Part shown: in pieces, positions 8,702-21,651 of the stretch
How the letters are laid out: every line of letters begins with the position of its first letter
How positions within the stretch are numbered: position 1 is the first letter of the stretch
NCBI GenBank assembly: GCA_016165875.1
Contig: JABBOT010000083.1
Span: forward strand, 1 to 64,000
DNA length: 64,000 bases
Direction of reading: 5' to 3'
DNA from: Acanthopleura granulata
Taxonomy: Eukaryota; Mollusca; Polyplacophora; Chitonida; Chitonidae
Notes under the pieces: generated by a model
Databases searched by the model: none
Told to the model about the DNA's origin: nothing
What the model saw: only the letters and a program-made list of their open reading frames with translations
Made by a program: the position numbers and the translations under genes

Positions 8702-10835
8702 CTGTATAAAGGAAGACGGCATCTCAAATTCGAAGCATAGAGAGATGATTTCAGTCTCTTCCACACCACAAGGAAAACACAGAAAAACAAAGAAAAAAAA
8801 CAAAGAAAAACAAAGAAAAAACGTGAAATTCAAATGCCTTCACATGAGGAAAGGAAAAATAAATACGTTGGTTCTACGTCATAGCCTACAGTTTAGTATG
8901 CAAATTTGCAGGGCCCATGATGCGGAAAAGGGCTTTATAGGCCCTGTATAAAGGAAGACGGCATCTCAAATTGGAACCATAGAGAGAAGATTTCAGCGTC
9001 CTCCACGCCACAAGAAAAACACAGAAAAACAAAGAAGAAAAACAAAGAAAAATCGTGAAATTCAATAGATTTCACATGAGGAAAGGAAGAATAAATACGT
9101 TGCTTCTACGTCATAGCCTACAGTTTAGTGTGCAAATCTGCAGGGCCCATGATGCGGAAAAGGGCTTTATAAGCCCTGTATAAAGGAAGACGGCATCTCA
9201 AATTCCAAGCATAGAGAGATGAATTCAGTCTCTTCCACACCACAACAAAAACACCGAAAAACAAAGAAAAAAAAGCTAGAAAAACAAAGAAAGAACGTGA
9301 AATTCAAATGCCTTCACATGAGTAAAGGAAAAATAAATACGTTGGTTCTACGTCATAGCCTACAGTTTAGTATGCAAATTTGCAGGGCCCATGATGCGGA
9401 AAAGGGCTTTATAAGCGCTGTATAAAGGAAGACGGCATCTCAAATTCGAAGCATAGAGAGATGATTTCAGTCTCTTCCACACCACAACAAAAACACCGAA
9501 AAACAAAGAAAAAAAAGCTAGAAAAACAAAGAAAGAACGTGAAATTCAAATGCCTTCACATGAGTAAAGGAAAAATAAATACGTTGGTTCTACGTCATAG
9601 CCTACAGTTTAGTATGCAAATTTGCAGGGCCCATGATGCGGAAAAGGGCTTTATAAGCGCTGTATAAAGGAAGACGGCATCTCAAATTCGAAGCATAGAG
9701 AGATGATTTCAGTCTCTTCCACACCACAAGAAAAACAAAGAAAAACAAAGAAAAAAAAAAAGAAAAAATATAAAATTAAAATGCCTTCACATGAGGAAAG
9801 GAAAAATAAATACGTGGGTTCTACGTCATAGCCTACAGTTTAGTATGCAAATTCGCAGGGGAAATGATGCGGAAAAGGGCTTTATTGGCCCTGTATAAAG
9901 GAAGACGGCATCTCAAATTCGAAGCATGGAGAGATGATTTCAGCCTCCTCCACGCCACAAGAAAAACACAGAAAAACAAAGAAAAAAAACAAAGAAAAAC
10001 AAAGAAAAATCGCGATATTCAAATGCCTTCACATGAGGAAAGGAAGAATAAATACGTTGGTTCTACGTCATAGCCTACAGTTTAGTATGCAAATTTGCAG
10101 GGCTCATGATGCGGAAAAGGGCTTTATAGGCCCTGTATAAAGGAAGACGGCATCTCAAATTGGAACCATAGAGAGATGAGTTCAGCCTCCTCCACACCAC
10201 AAGAAAAACACATAAAAACAAAGAAAAACAAAGAAAAATCGTGAAATTCAATAGATTTCACATGAGGAAAGGAAGAATAAATACGTTGGTTCTACGTCAT
10301 AGCCTACAGTTTAGTGTGCAAATTTGCAGGGCCCATGATGCGGAAAAGGGCTTTATATACCCTGTATAAAGGAAGACGGCCTCTCAAATTGGAACCATAG
10401 AGAGATGAGTTCGGTCTCTTCCACACCACAACAAAAACACAGAAAAACAAAGGAAAAAAACAAAGAAAAACAAAGAAAAAACGTCAAATTCACATGCCTT
10501 CACATGAGCAAAGGAAGAATAAATACGTTGGTTCTACGTCATAGCCTACAGTTTAGTATGCAAATTTGCAGGGCCCATGATGCGGAAAAGGGCTTTATAA
10601 GCCCTGTATAAAGGAAGACGGCATCTCAAATTGGAACCATACAGAGATGATTTCAGCCTCCTCCACGCCACAAGAAAAACAAAGAAAAAAAACAAAGAAA
10701 AACAAAGAAAAATCGCGAAATTCAAATGCCTTCACATGATCAAAGGAAAAATAAATACGTTGGTTCTACGTCATAGCCTACAGTTTAGTATGCAAATTCG
10801 CAGGGCCCATGATGCGGAAAAGGGCTTTATAGGCC
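8702..10835 (+). repeat. Higher-order unit, copy 3 (2134 bp, 9 monomers, mosaic)
   Basis: Lengths are 242, 232, 242, 242, 231, 242, 229, 242 and 232. This is the 8-monomer unit plus one extra copy of the third monomer (9418-9659). Diagnostic variants switch parent along the unit. The 5' part of the second monomer has GAAGATTTCAGCGTCC as in copy 2. From TTGCTTCTACG to the fifth-position monomer, variants match copy 1. From about 9891 on they match copy 2 again. After 10836 the order leaves the unit. Confidence 0.9.
9418..9659 (+). repeat. Tandemly duplicated single monomer
   Basis: It is almost identical to the preceding monomer 9176-9417, sharing ACACCGAAAAAC, AAAAGCTAG, AAAGAACGTG and TAAGCGCTG. 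It differs at its head, which reads AATTCGAAGC and GATGATTTC as in the monomer after it, where the preceding copy reads AATTCCAAGC and GATGAATTC. This fits one unequal exchange between neighbouring monomers. Confidence 0.88.
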
Positions 10836-11536
10836 CTGTATAAAGGAAGACGGCATCTCAAATTCGAACCATAAAGAGATGATTTCAGTCTCTTCCGCAC
10901 CACAAGGAAAACACAGAAAAACAAAGAAAAAAAACAAAGAAAAACAAAGAAAAATCGTGAAATTCAAATGCCTTCACATGAGGAAAGGAAAAATAAATAC
11001 CTTGGTTCTACGTTATAGAGTACAGTTTAGTATGCAAATTAGCAGGGCCCATGTTGCGGAAAAGGCCTTGATAGGCCCTGTATAAAGGAAGACATCATCT
11101 CAAATTCCAACCATAGAGAGTTGATTTCAGTCTCTTCCACATCACAAGAAAAACACAGAAAAACAAAGAAAAACGAAGAAAAATCCTGAAATTCAAATGC
11201 CTTCACAAGAGGAAAGGAAGAATAAATACGTTGGTTCTACGTCATAGCCTACAGTTTAGTATGCAAATTTGCAGGGCCCATGATGCGGAAAAGGGCTTTA
11301 TAGGCTTTGTATAAAGGAAGACGGCACCTCAAATTGGAACCATAGAGAGATGAGTTCAGTGACTTCCACACCACAAAAAAAACAAAGAAAAACAAAGAAA
11401 AATAAAAGAAAAAATGTAAAATTAAAATGCCTTCACATGAGGAAAGGAAAAATAAATACGTTGGTTCTACGTCATCCCCTACAGTTTAGTAAGCAAATTC
11501 GCAGATCCCATGATGCGGAAAAGGGCTTTATAGGCC
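10836..11536 (+). repeat. Recurrent trimer, copy A
   Basis: The trimer has 242, 229 and 230 bp. Its markers are GTTATAGAGTACAG in the first, CACATCACAAG with ATCCTGAAATTC in the second, and AAAAAAAACAAAG with AAATGTAAAATTAAAATGCC, TCATCCCCTACAG and AGATCCCATG in the third. It recurs at 20951-21651 and 31511-32211. A less diverged form lacking some markers is at 26591-27291. It sits just before the start of the 24-monomer unit each time it recurs there. Confidence 0.85.
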
Positions 11537-13203
11537 CTGTATAAAGGAAGACGGCATCTCAAATTCCAAGCATGGAGAGATGATTTCAGCCTCCTCCACG
11601 CCACAAGAAAAACAAAAAAAAAACAAAGAAAAACAAAGAAAAACAAAGAAAAAAGGTGAAATTCAAATGCCTTCACATGAGGAAAGGAAAAATAAATACG
11701 TTGGTTCTACGTCATAGCCTACAGTTTAGTATGCAAATTTGCAGGGCCCATGATGCGGAAAAGGGCTTTATAGGCCCTGTATAAAGGAAGACGGCATCTC
11801 AAATTCGAAGCATAGAGAGATGAACTAAGTCTCCTCCACACCACAAGAAAAACACAGAAAAACAAAGAAAAAAACAAAGAAAAACAAAGAAAAAAGGTGA
11901 AATTCAAATGCCTTGACATGAGTAACGGAAAAATAAATACGTTGGTTCTACGTCATAGCCTACAGTTTAGTATGCAAATTTGCAGGGCCCATGATGCGGA
12001 AAAGGGCTTTATAGGCCCTGTATAAAGGAAGACGGCATCTCAAATTCGAAGCATAGAGAGATGATTTCAGTCTCTTCCACACCACAAGAAAAACACAGAA
12101 AAACAAAGAAAAAAAACAAAGAAAAACAAAGAAAAATCGCGAAATTCAAATGCCTTCACATGAGGAAAGGAAGAATAAATACGTTGGTTCTACGTCATAG
12201 CCTACAGTTTAGTATGCAAATTTGCAGGGCCCATGATGCGGAAAAGGGCTTTATAAGCCCTGTATAAAGGAAGACGGCATCTCAAATTGGAACCATAGAG
12301 AGATGATTTCAGTCTCTTCCACACCACAAGAAAAACACAAGAAAAACAAAGAAAAACAAAGAAAAAACGTGAAATTCAAATGCCTTCACATGAGGAAAGG
12401 AAGAATAAATACGTTGGTTCTACGTCATAGCCTACAGTTTAGTGTGCAAATTTGCAGGGCCCATGATGCGGAAAAGGGCTTTATAGGCCCTGTATAAAGG
12501 AAGACGGCATCTCAAATTGGAACCATAGAGAGATGAGTTCAGTCTCTTCCACACCACAAGAAAAACACAGAAAAACAAAGAAAAAAAACAAAGAAAAACA
12601 AAGAAAAAACGTGAAATTCAAATGCCTTCACATGAGGAAAGGAAGAATAAATACGTTGGTTCTACGTCATAGCCTACAGTTTAGTATGCAAATTTGCAGG
12701 GCCCATGATGCGGAAAAGGGCTTTATAAGCCCTGTATAAAGGAAGACGGCATCTCAAATTGGAACCATAGAGAGATGATTTCAGTCTCTTCCACACCACA
12801 AGAAAAACACAGAAAAACAAAGAAAAAAAACAAAGAAAAACAAAGAAAAATCGCGAAATTCAAATGCCTTCACATGAGGAAAGGAAAAATAAATACGTTG
12901 GTTCTACGTCATAGGCTACAGTTTAGTATGCAAATTTGCAGGGCCCATGATGCGGAAAAGGGCTTTATAGGCCCTGTATAAAGGAAGACGGCACTCAAAT
13001 TCAAACCATAGAGAGATGATTTCAGTCTCTTCCACACCACAAGAAAAACACAGAAAAACAAAGAAAAAAAACAAAGAAAAATCGTGAAATTCAAATGCCT
13101 TCACATAAGAAAGGAAAAATAAATACGTTGGTTCTACGTCATAGCCTACAGTTTAGTATGCAAATTTGCAGGGCCCATGATGCGGAAAAGGGCTTTATAG
13201 GCC
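11537..13203 (+). repeat. Seven monomers without a local higher-order period
   Basis: Lengths are 240, 241, 242, 230, 242, 242 and 230. The copies at 12018-12973 are near the apparent consensus, with GTCTCTTCCACACC and CAAATGCC. The first copy (11537) begins like 21652 and 32212 (AATTCCAAGCATGG), then has a different A-rich tract and GAAAAAAGGTGAAATTC. The segment shows nothing other than satellite. Confidence 0.8.
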
Positions 13204-15312
13204 CTGTATAAAGGAAGACGGCATCTCAAATTCCAACCATAGAGAGATGAGTTCAGTCTCTTCCACACCACAAGAAAAACACAGAAAAACAAAGAAAAAA
13301 AACAAAGAAAAACAAAGAAAAAACGTGAAATTCAAATGCCTTCACATGAGTAAAGGAAGAATAAATACGTTGGTTCTACGTCATAGCCTACAGTTTAGTA
13401 TGGAAATTAGCAGGGCCCATGATGCGGAAAAGGGCTTTATAAGCCCTGTATAAAGGAAGACGGCATCTCAATTTGGAACCATAGAGAGATGATTTCAGCC
13501 TCCTCCACGCCACAAGTAAAACACAGAAAAACAAAGAAAAAAGAAGAAAAATCGCGAAATTCAAATGCCTTCACATGATCAAAGGAAAAATAAATACGTT
13601 GGTTCTACGTCATAGCCTACAGTTTAGTATGCAAATTTGCAGGGCCCATGATGCGGAAAAGGGCTTTATAGGCCCTGTATAAAGGAAGACGGCATCTCAA
13701 ATTGGAACCATAGAGAGATGATTTCAGTCTCTTCCACACCACAAGAAAAACACAGAAAAACAAAGAAAAAAAACAAAGAAAAACAAAGAAAAATCGCGAA
13801 ATTCAAATGCCTTCACATGAGGAAAGGAAGAATAAATACGTTGGTTCTACGTCATAGGCTACAGTTTAGTATGCAAATTTGCAGGGCCCATGATGCGGAA
13901 AAGGGCTTTATAGCCCTGTATAAAGGAAGACGGCATCTCAAATTGGAACCATACAGAGATGATTTCAGTCTCTTCCACACCACAAGGAAAACACAGAAAA
14001 ACAAAGAAAAAAAAACAAAGAAAAACAAAGAAAAAACGTGAAATTCAAATGCCTTCACATGAGGAAAGAAGAAATAAATACGTTGGTTCTACGTCATAGC
14101 CTACAGTTTAGTATGCAAATTTGCAGGGCCCATGATGCGGAAAAGGGCTTTATAGGCCCTGTATAAATTAAGACGGCATCTCAAATTGGAACCATACAGA
14201 GATGATTTCAGCCTCCTCCACGCCACAAGAAAAACACAGAAAAACAAAGAAGAAAAACAAAGAAAAATCGTGAAATTCAATGGATTTCACATGAGGAAAG
14301 GAAGAATAAATACGTTGGTTCTACGTCATAGCCTACAGTTTAGTGTGCAAATTTGCAGGGCCCATGATGCGGAAAAGGGCTTTATAAGCCCTGTATAAAG
14401 GAAGACGGCACCTCAAATTGGAACCATAGAGAGATGAGTTCAGTCTCTTCCACACCACAAGAAAAACACAGAAAAACAAAGAAAAAACGTGAAATCCAAA
14501 TGCCTTCACATGAGGAGAGCAAAAATAAATACGTTGGTTCTACGTCATAGCCTACAGTTTAGTATGCAAATTTGCAGGGCCCATGATGCGGAAAAGGGCT
14601 TTATAGGCCCTGTATAAAAGAAGACCCCACTTCCAATTCGAACCATAGAGAGATGATTTCAGTCTCTTCCACACCACAAGAGAAACACAGAAAAACAAAG
14701 AAAAAAAACAAAGAAAAACAAAAAAAAAACGTGATATTCAAATGCCTTCACATGAGTAAAGGAAGAATAAATAGGTTGGTTCTACGTCATAGCCTACAGT
14801 TTAGTATGCAAATTTGCAGGGCCCATGATGCGGAAAAGGGCTTTATAGGCCCTGTATAAAGGAAGATGGCATCTCAAATTGGAACCATAGAGAGATAATT
14901 TCAGTCTCTTCCACACCACAACAAAAACACAGAAAAACAAAGAAAAAAACAAAGAAAAAAGGTGAAATTCAAATGCCTTCACATAAGAAAGGAAAAATCA
15001 ATACGTTGGTTCTACGTCATAGCCTACAGTTTAGTATGCAAATTTGCAGGGCCCATGATGCGGAAAAGGGCTTTAGAGGCCCTGTATAAAGGAAGACGGC
15101 ACCTCAAATTAGAACCATAGAGAGATGATTTCAGTCTCTTCCACACCACAAGAAAAACACAGAAAAACAAAGAAAAAAAACAAAGAAAAATCGTGAAATT
15201 CAAATGCCTTCACATAAGAAAGGAAAAATAAATACGTTGGTTCTACGTCATAGCCTACAGTTTAGTATGCAAATTTGCAGGGCCCATGATGCGGAAAAGG
15301 GCTTTATAGGCC
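13204..15312 (+). repeat. 9-monomer higher-order unit (2109 bp)
   Basis: Lengths are 242, 229, 241, 243, 232, 219, 242, 230 and 231. The first monomer has TATGGAAATTAGCAG, the second AGTAAAACACAG and GATCAAAGG, and the fourth GGAAAGAAGAAATAAATAC followed by TGTATAAATTAAGACGG. The first five recur 2109 bp downstream (15313-16499). Related five-monomer sets lie at 22357-23544 and 27996-29183, so this motif set is older than the local duplication. Confidence 0.85.
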
Positions 15313-16499
15313 CTGTATAAAGGAAGACGGCATCTCAAATTCCAACCATAGAGAGATGAGTTCGGTCTCTTCCACACCACAAGAAAAACACAGAAAAACA
15401 AAGAAAAAAAACAAAGAAAAACAAAGAAAAAACGTGAAATTCAAATGCCTTCACATGAGTAAAGGAAGAATAAATACGTTGGTTCTACGTCATAGCCTAC
15501 AGTTTAGTATGGAAATTAGCAGGGCCCATGATGCGGAAAAGGGCTTTATAAGCCCTGTATAAAGGAAGACGGCATCTCAATTTGGAACCATAGAGAGATG
15601 ATTTCAGCCTCCTCCACGCCACAAGTAAAACACAGAAAAACAAAGAAAAAAGAAGAAAAATCGCGAAATTCAAATGCCTTCACATGATCAAAGGAAAAAT
15701 AAATACGTTGGTTCTACGTCATAGCCTACAGTTTAGTATGCAAATTTGCAGGGCCCATGATGCGGAAAAGGGCTTTATAGGCCCTGTATAAAGGAAGACG
15801 GCATCTCAAAATGGAACCATAGAGAGATGATTTCAGTCTCTTCCGCACCGCAAGAAAAACACAGAAAAACAAAGAAAAAAAACAAAGAAGAACAAAGAAA
15901 AATCGCGAAATTCAAATGCCTTCACATGAGGAAAGGAAGAATAAATACGTTGGTTCTACGTCATAGGCTACAGTTTAGTATGCAAATTTGCAGTACCCAT
16001 GATGCGGAAAAGGGCTTTATAGGCCCTGTATAAAGGAAGACGGTATCTCAAATTGGAACCATACAGAGATGATTTCAGTCTCTTCCACACCACATGGAAA
16101 ACACAGAAAAACAAAGAAAAAAAACAAAGAAAAACAAAGAAAAAAGGTGAAAATCAAATGCCTTCACATGAGGAAAGAAAAAATAAATACGTTGGTTCTA
16201 CGTCATAGCCTACAGTTTAGTATGCAAATTTGCAGGCCCCATGATGCGGAAAAGGGCTTTATAGGCCCTGTATAAAGGAAGACGGCATCTCAAATTGGAA
16301 CCATACAGAGATGATTTCAGCCTCCTCCACGCCACAAGAAAAACACAGAAAAACAAAGAAGAAAAACAAAGAAAAATCGTGAAATTCAATAGATTTCACA
16401 TGACCAAAGGAAGAATAAATACGTGGGTTCTACGTCATAGCCTACAGTTTAGTGTGCAAATTTGCAGGGCCCATGATGCGGAAAAGGGCTTTATAAGCC
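15313..16499 (+). repeat. Partial second copy of the 2109-bp unit (5 monomers)
   Basis: Lengths of 242, 229, 242, 242 and 232 line up with 13204-14390 at an offset of 2109 bp. The shared TATGGAAATTAGCAG, CAATTTGGAACC and AGTAAAACACAG are clear. The third copy here has CCGCACCGCAAG, GAAGAACAAAG and GCAGTACCCATG, which match 22828-23069 and 28467-28708 better than its 13675 counterpart. The unit is therefore mosaic. Confidence 0.82.
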
Positions 16500-16740
16500 C
16501 TGTATAAAGGAAGACGGCCTCTCAATTCGAAGCATAGACAGATGATTTCAGTCTCTTCCACACCACAAGGAAAACACAGAAAAACAAAGAAAAAAAACAA
16601 AGAAAAACAAAGAAAAAACGTGAAATTTAAATGCCTTCACATGAGGAAAGGAAAAATAAATACGTTCGTTCTACGTCATAGCCTACAGTTTAGTATGCAA
16701 ATTTGCAGGCCCCATGATGCGGAAAAGGGCTTTATAGGCC
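16268..16740 (+). repeat. Tandem dimer duplication, copy 1 (473 bp)
   Basis: A 232-bp and a 241-bp monomer form a pair that repeats immediately. Shared markers are CATGACCAAAGG, TACGTGGGTTC, CTCTCAATTCGAAGC, CATAGACAGATG, GAAATTTAAATGCC and TACGTTCGTTC. This is a clean tandem duplication of two monomers. Confidence 0.92.
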
Positions 16741-17213
16741 CTGTATAAAGGAAGACGGCATCTCAAATTGGAACCATACAGAGATGATTTCAGCCTCCTC
16801 CACGCCACAAGAAAAACACAGAAAAACAAAGAAGAAAAACAAAGAAAAATCGTGAAATTCAATAGATTTCACATGACCAAAGGAAGAATAAATACGTGGG
16901 TTCTACGTCATAGCCTACAGTTTAGTGTGCAAATTTGCAGGGCCCATGATGCGGAAAAGGGCTTTATAAGCCCTGTATAAAGGAAGACGGCCTCTCAATT
17001 CGAAGCATAGACAGATGATTTCAGTCTCTTCCACACCACAAGGAAAACACACAAAAACAAAGAAAAAAAACAAAGAAAAACAAAGAAAAAACGTGAAATT
17101 TAAATGCCTTCACATGAGGAAAGGAAAAATAAATACGTTCGTTCTACGTCATAGCCTACAGTTTAGTATGCAAATTTCCAGGGCCCATGATGCGGAAAAG
17201 GGCTTTATTGGCC
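16741..17213 (+). repeat. Tandem dimer duplication, copy 2 (473 bp)
   Basis: It is a near-identical copy of 16268-16740. Differences are confined to its second monomer: CACACAAAAAC in place of CACAGAAAAAC, TTTCCAGGGCCC in place of TTTGCAGGCCCC, and TTATTGGCCC in place of TTATAGGCCC. The low divergence implies a recent event. Confidence 0.92.
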
Positions 17214-19798
17214 CTGTATAAAGGAAGACGGCATCTCAAATTGGAACCATAGAGAGATGATTTCAGCCTCCTCCACGCCACAAGAAAAACACAGAAAAAC
17301 AAAGAAGAAAAACAAAGAAAGATCGTGAAATTCAATAGATTTCACATGAGGAAAGGAAGAATAAATACGTTGGTTCTACGTCGTAGCCTACAGTTTAGTG
17401 TGCAAATTTGCAGGGCCCATGATGCGGAAAAGGGCTTTATAAGCCCTGTATAAAGGAAGACGGCACCTCAAATTGGAACCATAGAGAGATGAGTTCAGTC
17501 TAATTCCACACCACAAGAAAAACACAGAAAAACAAAGTAAAAAAACAAAGAAAAAACGTGAAATCCAAATGCCTTCACATGAGGAAAGGAAAAATAAATA
17601 CGTTGGTTCTACGTCATAGCCTACAGTTTAGTATGCAAATTTGCAGGGCCAATGATGCGGAAAAGGGCTTTATAGGCCCTGTATAAAGGAAGACGGCACT
17701 TCCAATTCGAACCATAGAGAGGTGATTTCAGTCTCTTCCACACCACAAGAAAAACACACAAAAACAAAGAAAAACAAAGAAAAAACGTGAAATTCAAATG
17801 CCTTCACATGAGGAAAGGAAAAATAAATACGTTGGTTCTACGTCATAGCCTACAGTTTAGTATGCAAATTTGCAGGGCCCATGATGCGGAAAAGGGCTTT
17901 ATAGGCCCTGTATAGAGGAAGACGGCATCTCAAATTGGAACCATAGAGAGATGAGTTCGGTCTCTTCCACATCACAAGAAAAACACACAAAAACAAAGAA
18001 AAAAAACAAAGAAAAACAAAGAAAAAACGTGAAATTCAAATGCCTTCACATGAGTAAAGGAAGAATAAATACGTTGGTTCTACGTCATAGCCTACAGTTT
18101 AGTATGCAAATTTGCAGGGCCCATGATGCGGAAAAACGCTTTATAAGCCCTGTATAAAGGAAGACGGCATCTCAAATTCGAAGCATAGAGAGATGATTTC
18201 AGTCTCTTCCACACCACAGGAAAAACAAAGAAAAACGAAGAAAAAAAAAAAGAAAAAATGTAAAATTAAAATGCCTTCACATGAGGAAAGGAAAAATAAA
18301 TACGTCGGTTCTACGTCATAGCCTACTGTTTAGTATGCAAATTCGCAGGGCAAATGATGCGGAAAAGGGCTTTATTGGCCCTGTATAAAGGAAGACGGCA
18401 TCTCAAATTCGAAGCATGGAGAGATGATTTCAGCCTCCTCCACGCCACAAGAAAAACACAGAAAAACAAAGAAAAAAACCAAAGAAAAACAAAGAAAAAT
18501 CGCGATATTCAAATGCCTTCACATGAGGAAAGGAAGAATAAATACGTTGGTTCTACGTCATAGCCTACAGTTTAGTATGCAAATTTGCAGGGCCCATGAT
18601 GCGGAAAAGGGCTTTATAACCCCTGTATAAAGGAAGACGGCATCTCAAATTGGAACCATAGAGAGATGATTTCAGCCTCCTCCACAACACAAGAAAAACA
18701 CATAAAAACAAAGAAAAAAAACAAAGAAAAACAAAGAAAAATCGTGAAATTCAATAGATTTCACATGAGGAAAGGAAAAATAAATACGTTGGTTCTACGT
18801 CATAGCCTACAGTTTAGTGTGCAAATTTGCATAGCCCATGATGCGGAAAAGGGCTTTATATACCCTGTATAAAGGAAGACGGCATCTCAAATTCGAAGCA
18901 TAGAGAGATGATTTCACTCTCCTTCACACCACAAGAAAAACAAAGAAAAACAAAGAAAAAACGTGAATTTAAAATGCCTTCACAAGACGAAATGAAAAAT
19001 AAATACGTTGGTTCTACGTCATAGCCTACAGTTTAGTATGCAAATTCGCAGGGCCCTTGATGCGGAAATTGGCTTTATAGGCCCTGTATAAAGGAAGACG
19101 GCATCTCAAATTGGAACCATACAGAGATGATTTCAGTCTCTTCGGCACCACAAGGAAAACACAGAAAAACAAAGGAAAAAAACAAAGAAAAACAAACAAA
19201 AATCGTGAAATTCAAATGCCTTCACGTGAGGAAAGGAAAAATAAATACGTTGGTTCTACGTTATAGCCTACAGTTTAGTATCCAAATTAGCAGGGCCCAT
19301 GTTGCGGAAAAGGGCTTTATAGGCACTGCATAAAGGAAGACGGCACCTCAAATTAGAACCATAGAGAGATGATTTCAGTCTCTTCCACACCACAAGAAAA
19401 ACACAGAAAAACAAAGAAAAAAAACAAAGAAAAAAGGTGAAATTCAAATGCCTTCACATAAGAAAGGAAAAATAAATACGTTGGTTCTACGTCATAGCCT
19501 ACAGTTTAGTATGCAAATTTGCAGGGCCCATGATGCCGAAAAGGGCTTTATAAGCCCTGTATAAAGGAAGACGGCATCTCAAATTGGAACCATAGAGAGA
19601 TGAGTACGGTCTCTTCCACACCACAAGAAAAACACAGAAAAACAAAGAAGAAAAACAAAGAAAAACAAAGAAAAAACGTGAAATTCAAATGCCTTCACAT
19701 GAGTAAAGGAAGAATAAATACGTTGGTTCTACGTCATAGCCTACAGTTTAGTATGCAAATTTGCAGGGCCCATGATGCGGAAAAGGGCTTTATAACCC
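17214..19798 (+). repeat. 11-monomer segment related to 23313-25654 and 28952-31291
   Basis: Lengths are 232, 233, 229, 242, 231, 242, 242, 219, 242, 231 and 242. The later blocks show 232, 233, 229, 230, 242, 242, 219, 242, 231 and 242. The adjacent 242-bp (17908) and 231-bp (18150) copies here are replaced there by one 230-bp hybrid. This segment therefore keeps the state before the hybrid formed. Shared markers include CAGTCTAATTCC, CACTTCCAATTCG, TTCCACATCACAAG and CTACTGTTTAG. Confidence 0.85.
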
Positions 19799-21651
19799 CT
19801 GTATAAAGGAAGACGGCATCTCAAATTGGAACCATACAGAGATGATTTCAGCCTCCTCCACGCCACAAGAAAAACAAAGAAAAAAGAAGAAAAATCGCGA
19901 AATTCAAATGCCTTCACATGATCAAAGGAAAAATAAATACGTTGGTTCTACGTCATAGCCTACAGTTTAGTATGCAAATTTGCAGGGCCCATGATGCGGA
20001 AAAGGGCTTTATAGGCCCTGTATAAAGGAAGAGGGCATCTCAAATTGGAACCTTAGAGAGATGATTTCAGCCTCCTCCACACCACAAGAAAAACACAGAA
20101 AAACAAAGAAGAAAAACAAAGAAAAAACGTGAAATTCAATAGATTTCACATGAGGAAAGGAAGAATAAATATGTTGGTTCTACGTCATAGCCTACAGTTT
20201 AGTGTGCAAATTTGCAGGGCCCATGATGCGGAAAAGGGCTTTATAGGCCCTGTATAAAGTAAGACGGCATCTCAAATTCGAAGCATACAGAGATGAGTTC
20301 AGTCTCTTCCACACCACAAAAAAAACAAAGAAAAACAAAGAAAAATTAAAGAAAAAATGTAAAATTAAAATGCCTTCACATGAGGAAAGGAAAAATCAAT
20401 ACGTTGGTTCTACGTCATAGCCTACAGTTTAGTATGCAAATTTCCAGGGCCCATGATGCGGAAAAGGGCTTTATAGGCCCTGTATAAAGGAAGACGGCAT
20501 CTCAATATGGAACCATACAGAGATGATTTCAGTCTCTTCCACACCACATGGAAAACACAGAAAAACAAAGAAAAACAAAGAAAAAACGTGAAATTCAAAT
20601 GCCTTCACATGAGGAAAGGAAAAATAAATACGTTGGTTCTACGTCATAGCCTACAGTTTAGTGTGCAAATTTGCAGGGCCCATGATGAGGAAAAGGGCTT
20701 TATAAGCCCTGTATAAAGGAAGACGGCATCTCAAATTGGAACCATACAGAGATGATTTCAGTCTCTTCTGCACCACAAGGAAAACACAGAAAAACAAAGA
20801 AAAAAAACAAAGAAAAACAAAGAAAAATCGTCAAATTCAAATGCCTTCACATGAGGAAAGGAAGAATAAATACGTTGGTTCTACGTCATAGCCTACAGTT
20901 TAGTGTGCAAATTCGCAGGGCCCATGATGCGGAAAAGGGCTTTATAGGCCCTGTATAAAGGAAGACGGCATCTCAAATTCGAACCATAAAGAGATGATTT
21001 CAGTCTCTTCTGCACCACAAGGAAAACACAGAAAAACAAAGAAAAAAAACAAAGAAAAACAAAGAAAAATCGTGAAATTCAAATGCCTTCACATGAGGAA
21101 AGGAAAAATAAATACCTTGGTTCTACGTTATAGAGTACAGTTTAGTATGCAAATTAGCAGGGCCCATGTTGCGGAAAAGGGCTTGATAGGCCCTGTATAA
21201 AGGAAGACGGCATCTCAAATTGGAACCATAGAGAGATGATTTCAGTCTCTTCCACATCACAAGAAAAACACAGAAAAACAAAGAAAAACGAAGAAAAATC
21301 CTGAAATTCAAATGCCTTCACAAGAGGAAAGGAAGAATAAATACGTTGGTTCTACGTCATAGCCTACAGTTTAGTATGCAAATTTGCAGGGCCCATGATG
21401 CGGAAAAGGGCTTTATAGGCTTTGTATAAAGGAAGACGGCACCTCAAATTGGAACCATAGAGAGATGAGTTCAGTGACTTCCACACCACAAAAAAAACAA
21501 AGAAAAACAAAGAAAAATAAAAGAAAAAATGTAAAATTAAAATGCCTTCACATGAGGAAAGGAAAAATAAATACGTTGGTTCTACGTCATCCCCTACAGT
21601 TTAGTAAGCAAATTCGCAGATCCCATGATGCGGAAAAGGGCTTTATAGGCC
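19799..21651 (+). repeat. Eight monomers leading into the 24-monomer unit
   Basis: Lengths are 219, 232, 230, 229, 242, 242, 229 and 230. The fourth and fifth match 474-944. The last three (20951-21651) are a copy of the recurrent trimer at 10836-11536, with GTTATAGAGTACAG, ATCCTGAAATTC and TCATCCCCTACAG. No non-satellite sequence is present. Confidence 0.83.

Noticed and set aside
13718..14041. Longer plus-strand frame of 107 codons, and a 134-codon minus-strand frame at 45317-45721
   Set aside because: Both arise where an indel or deletion at a monomer boundary removes a stop and lets two copies read through. They contain nothing but satellite translation.
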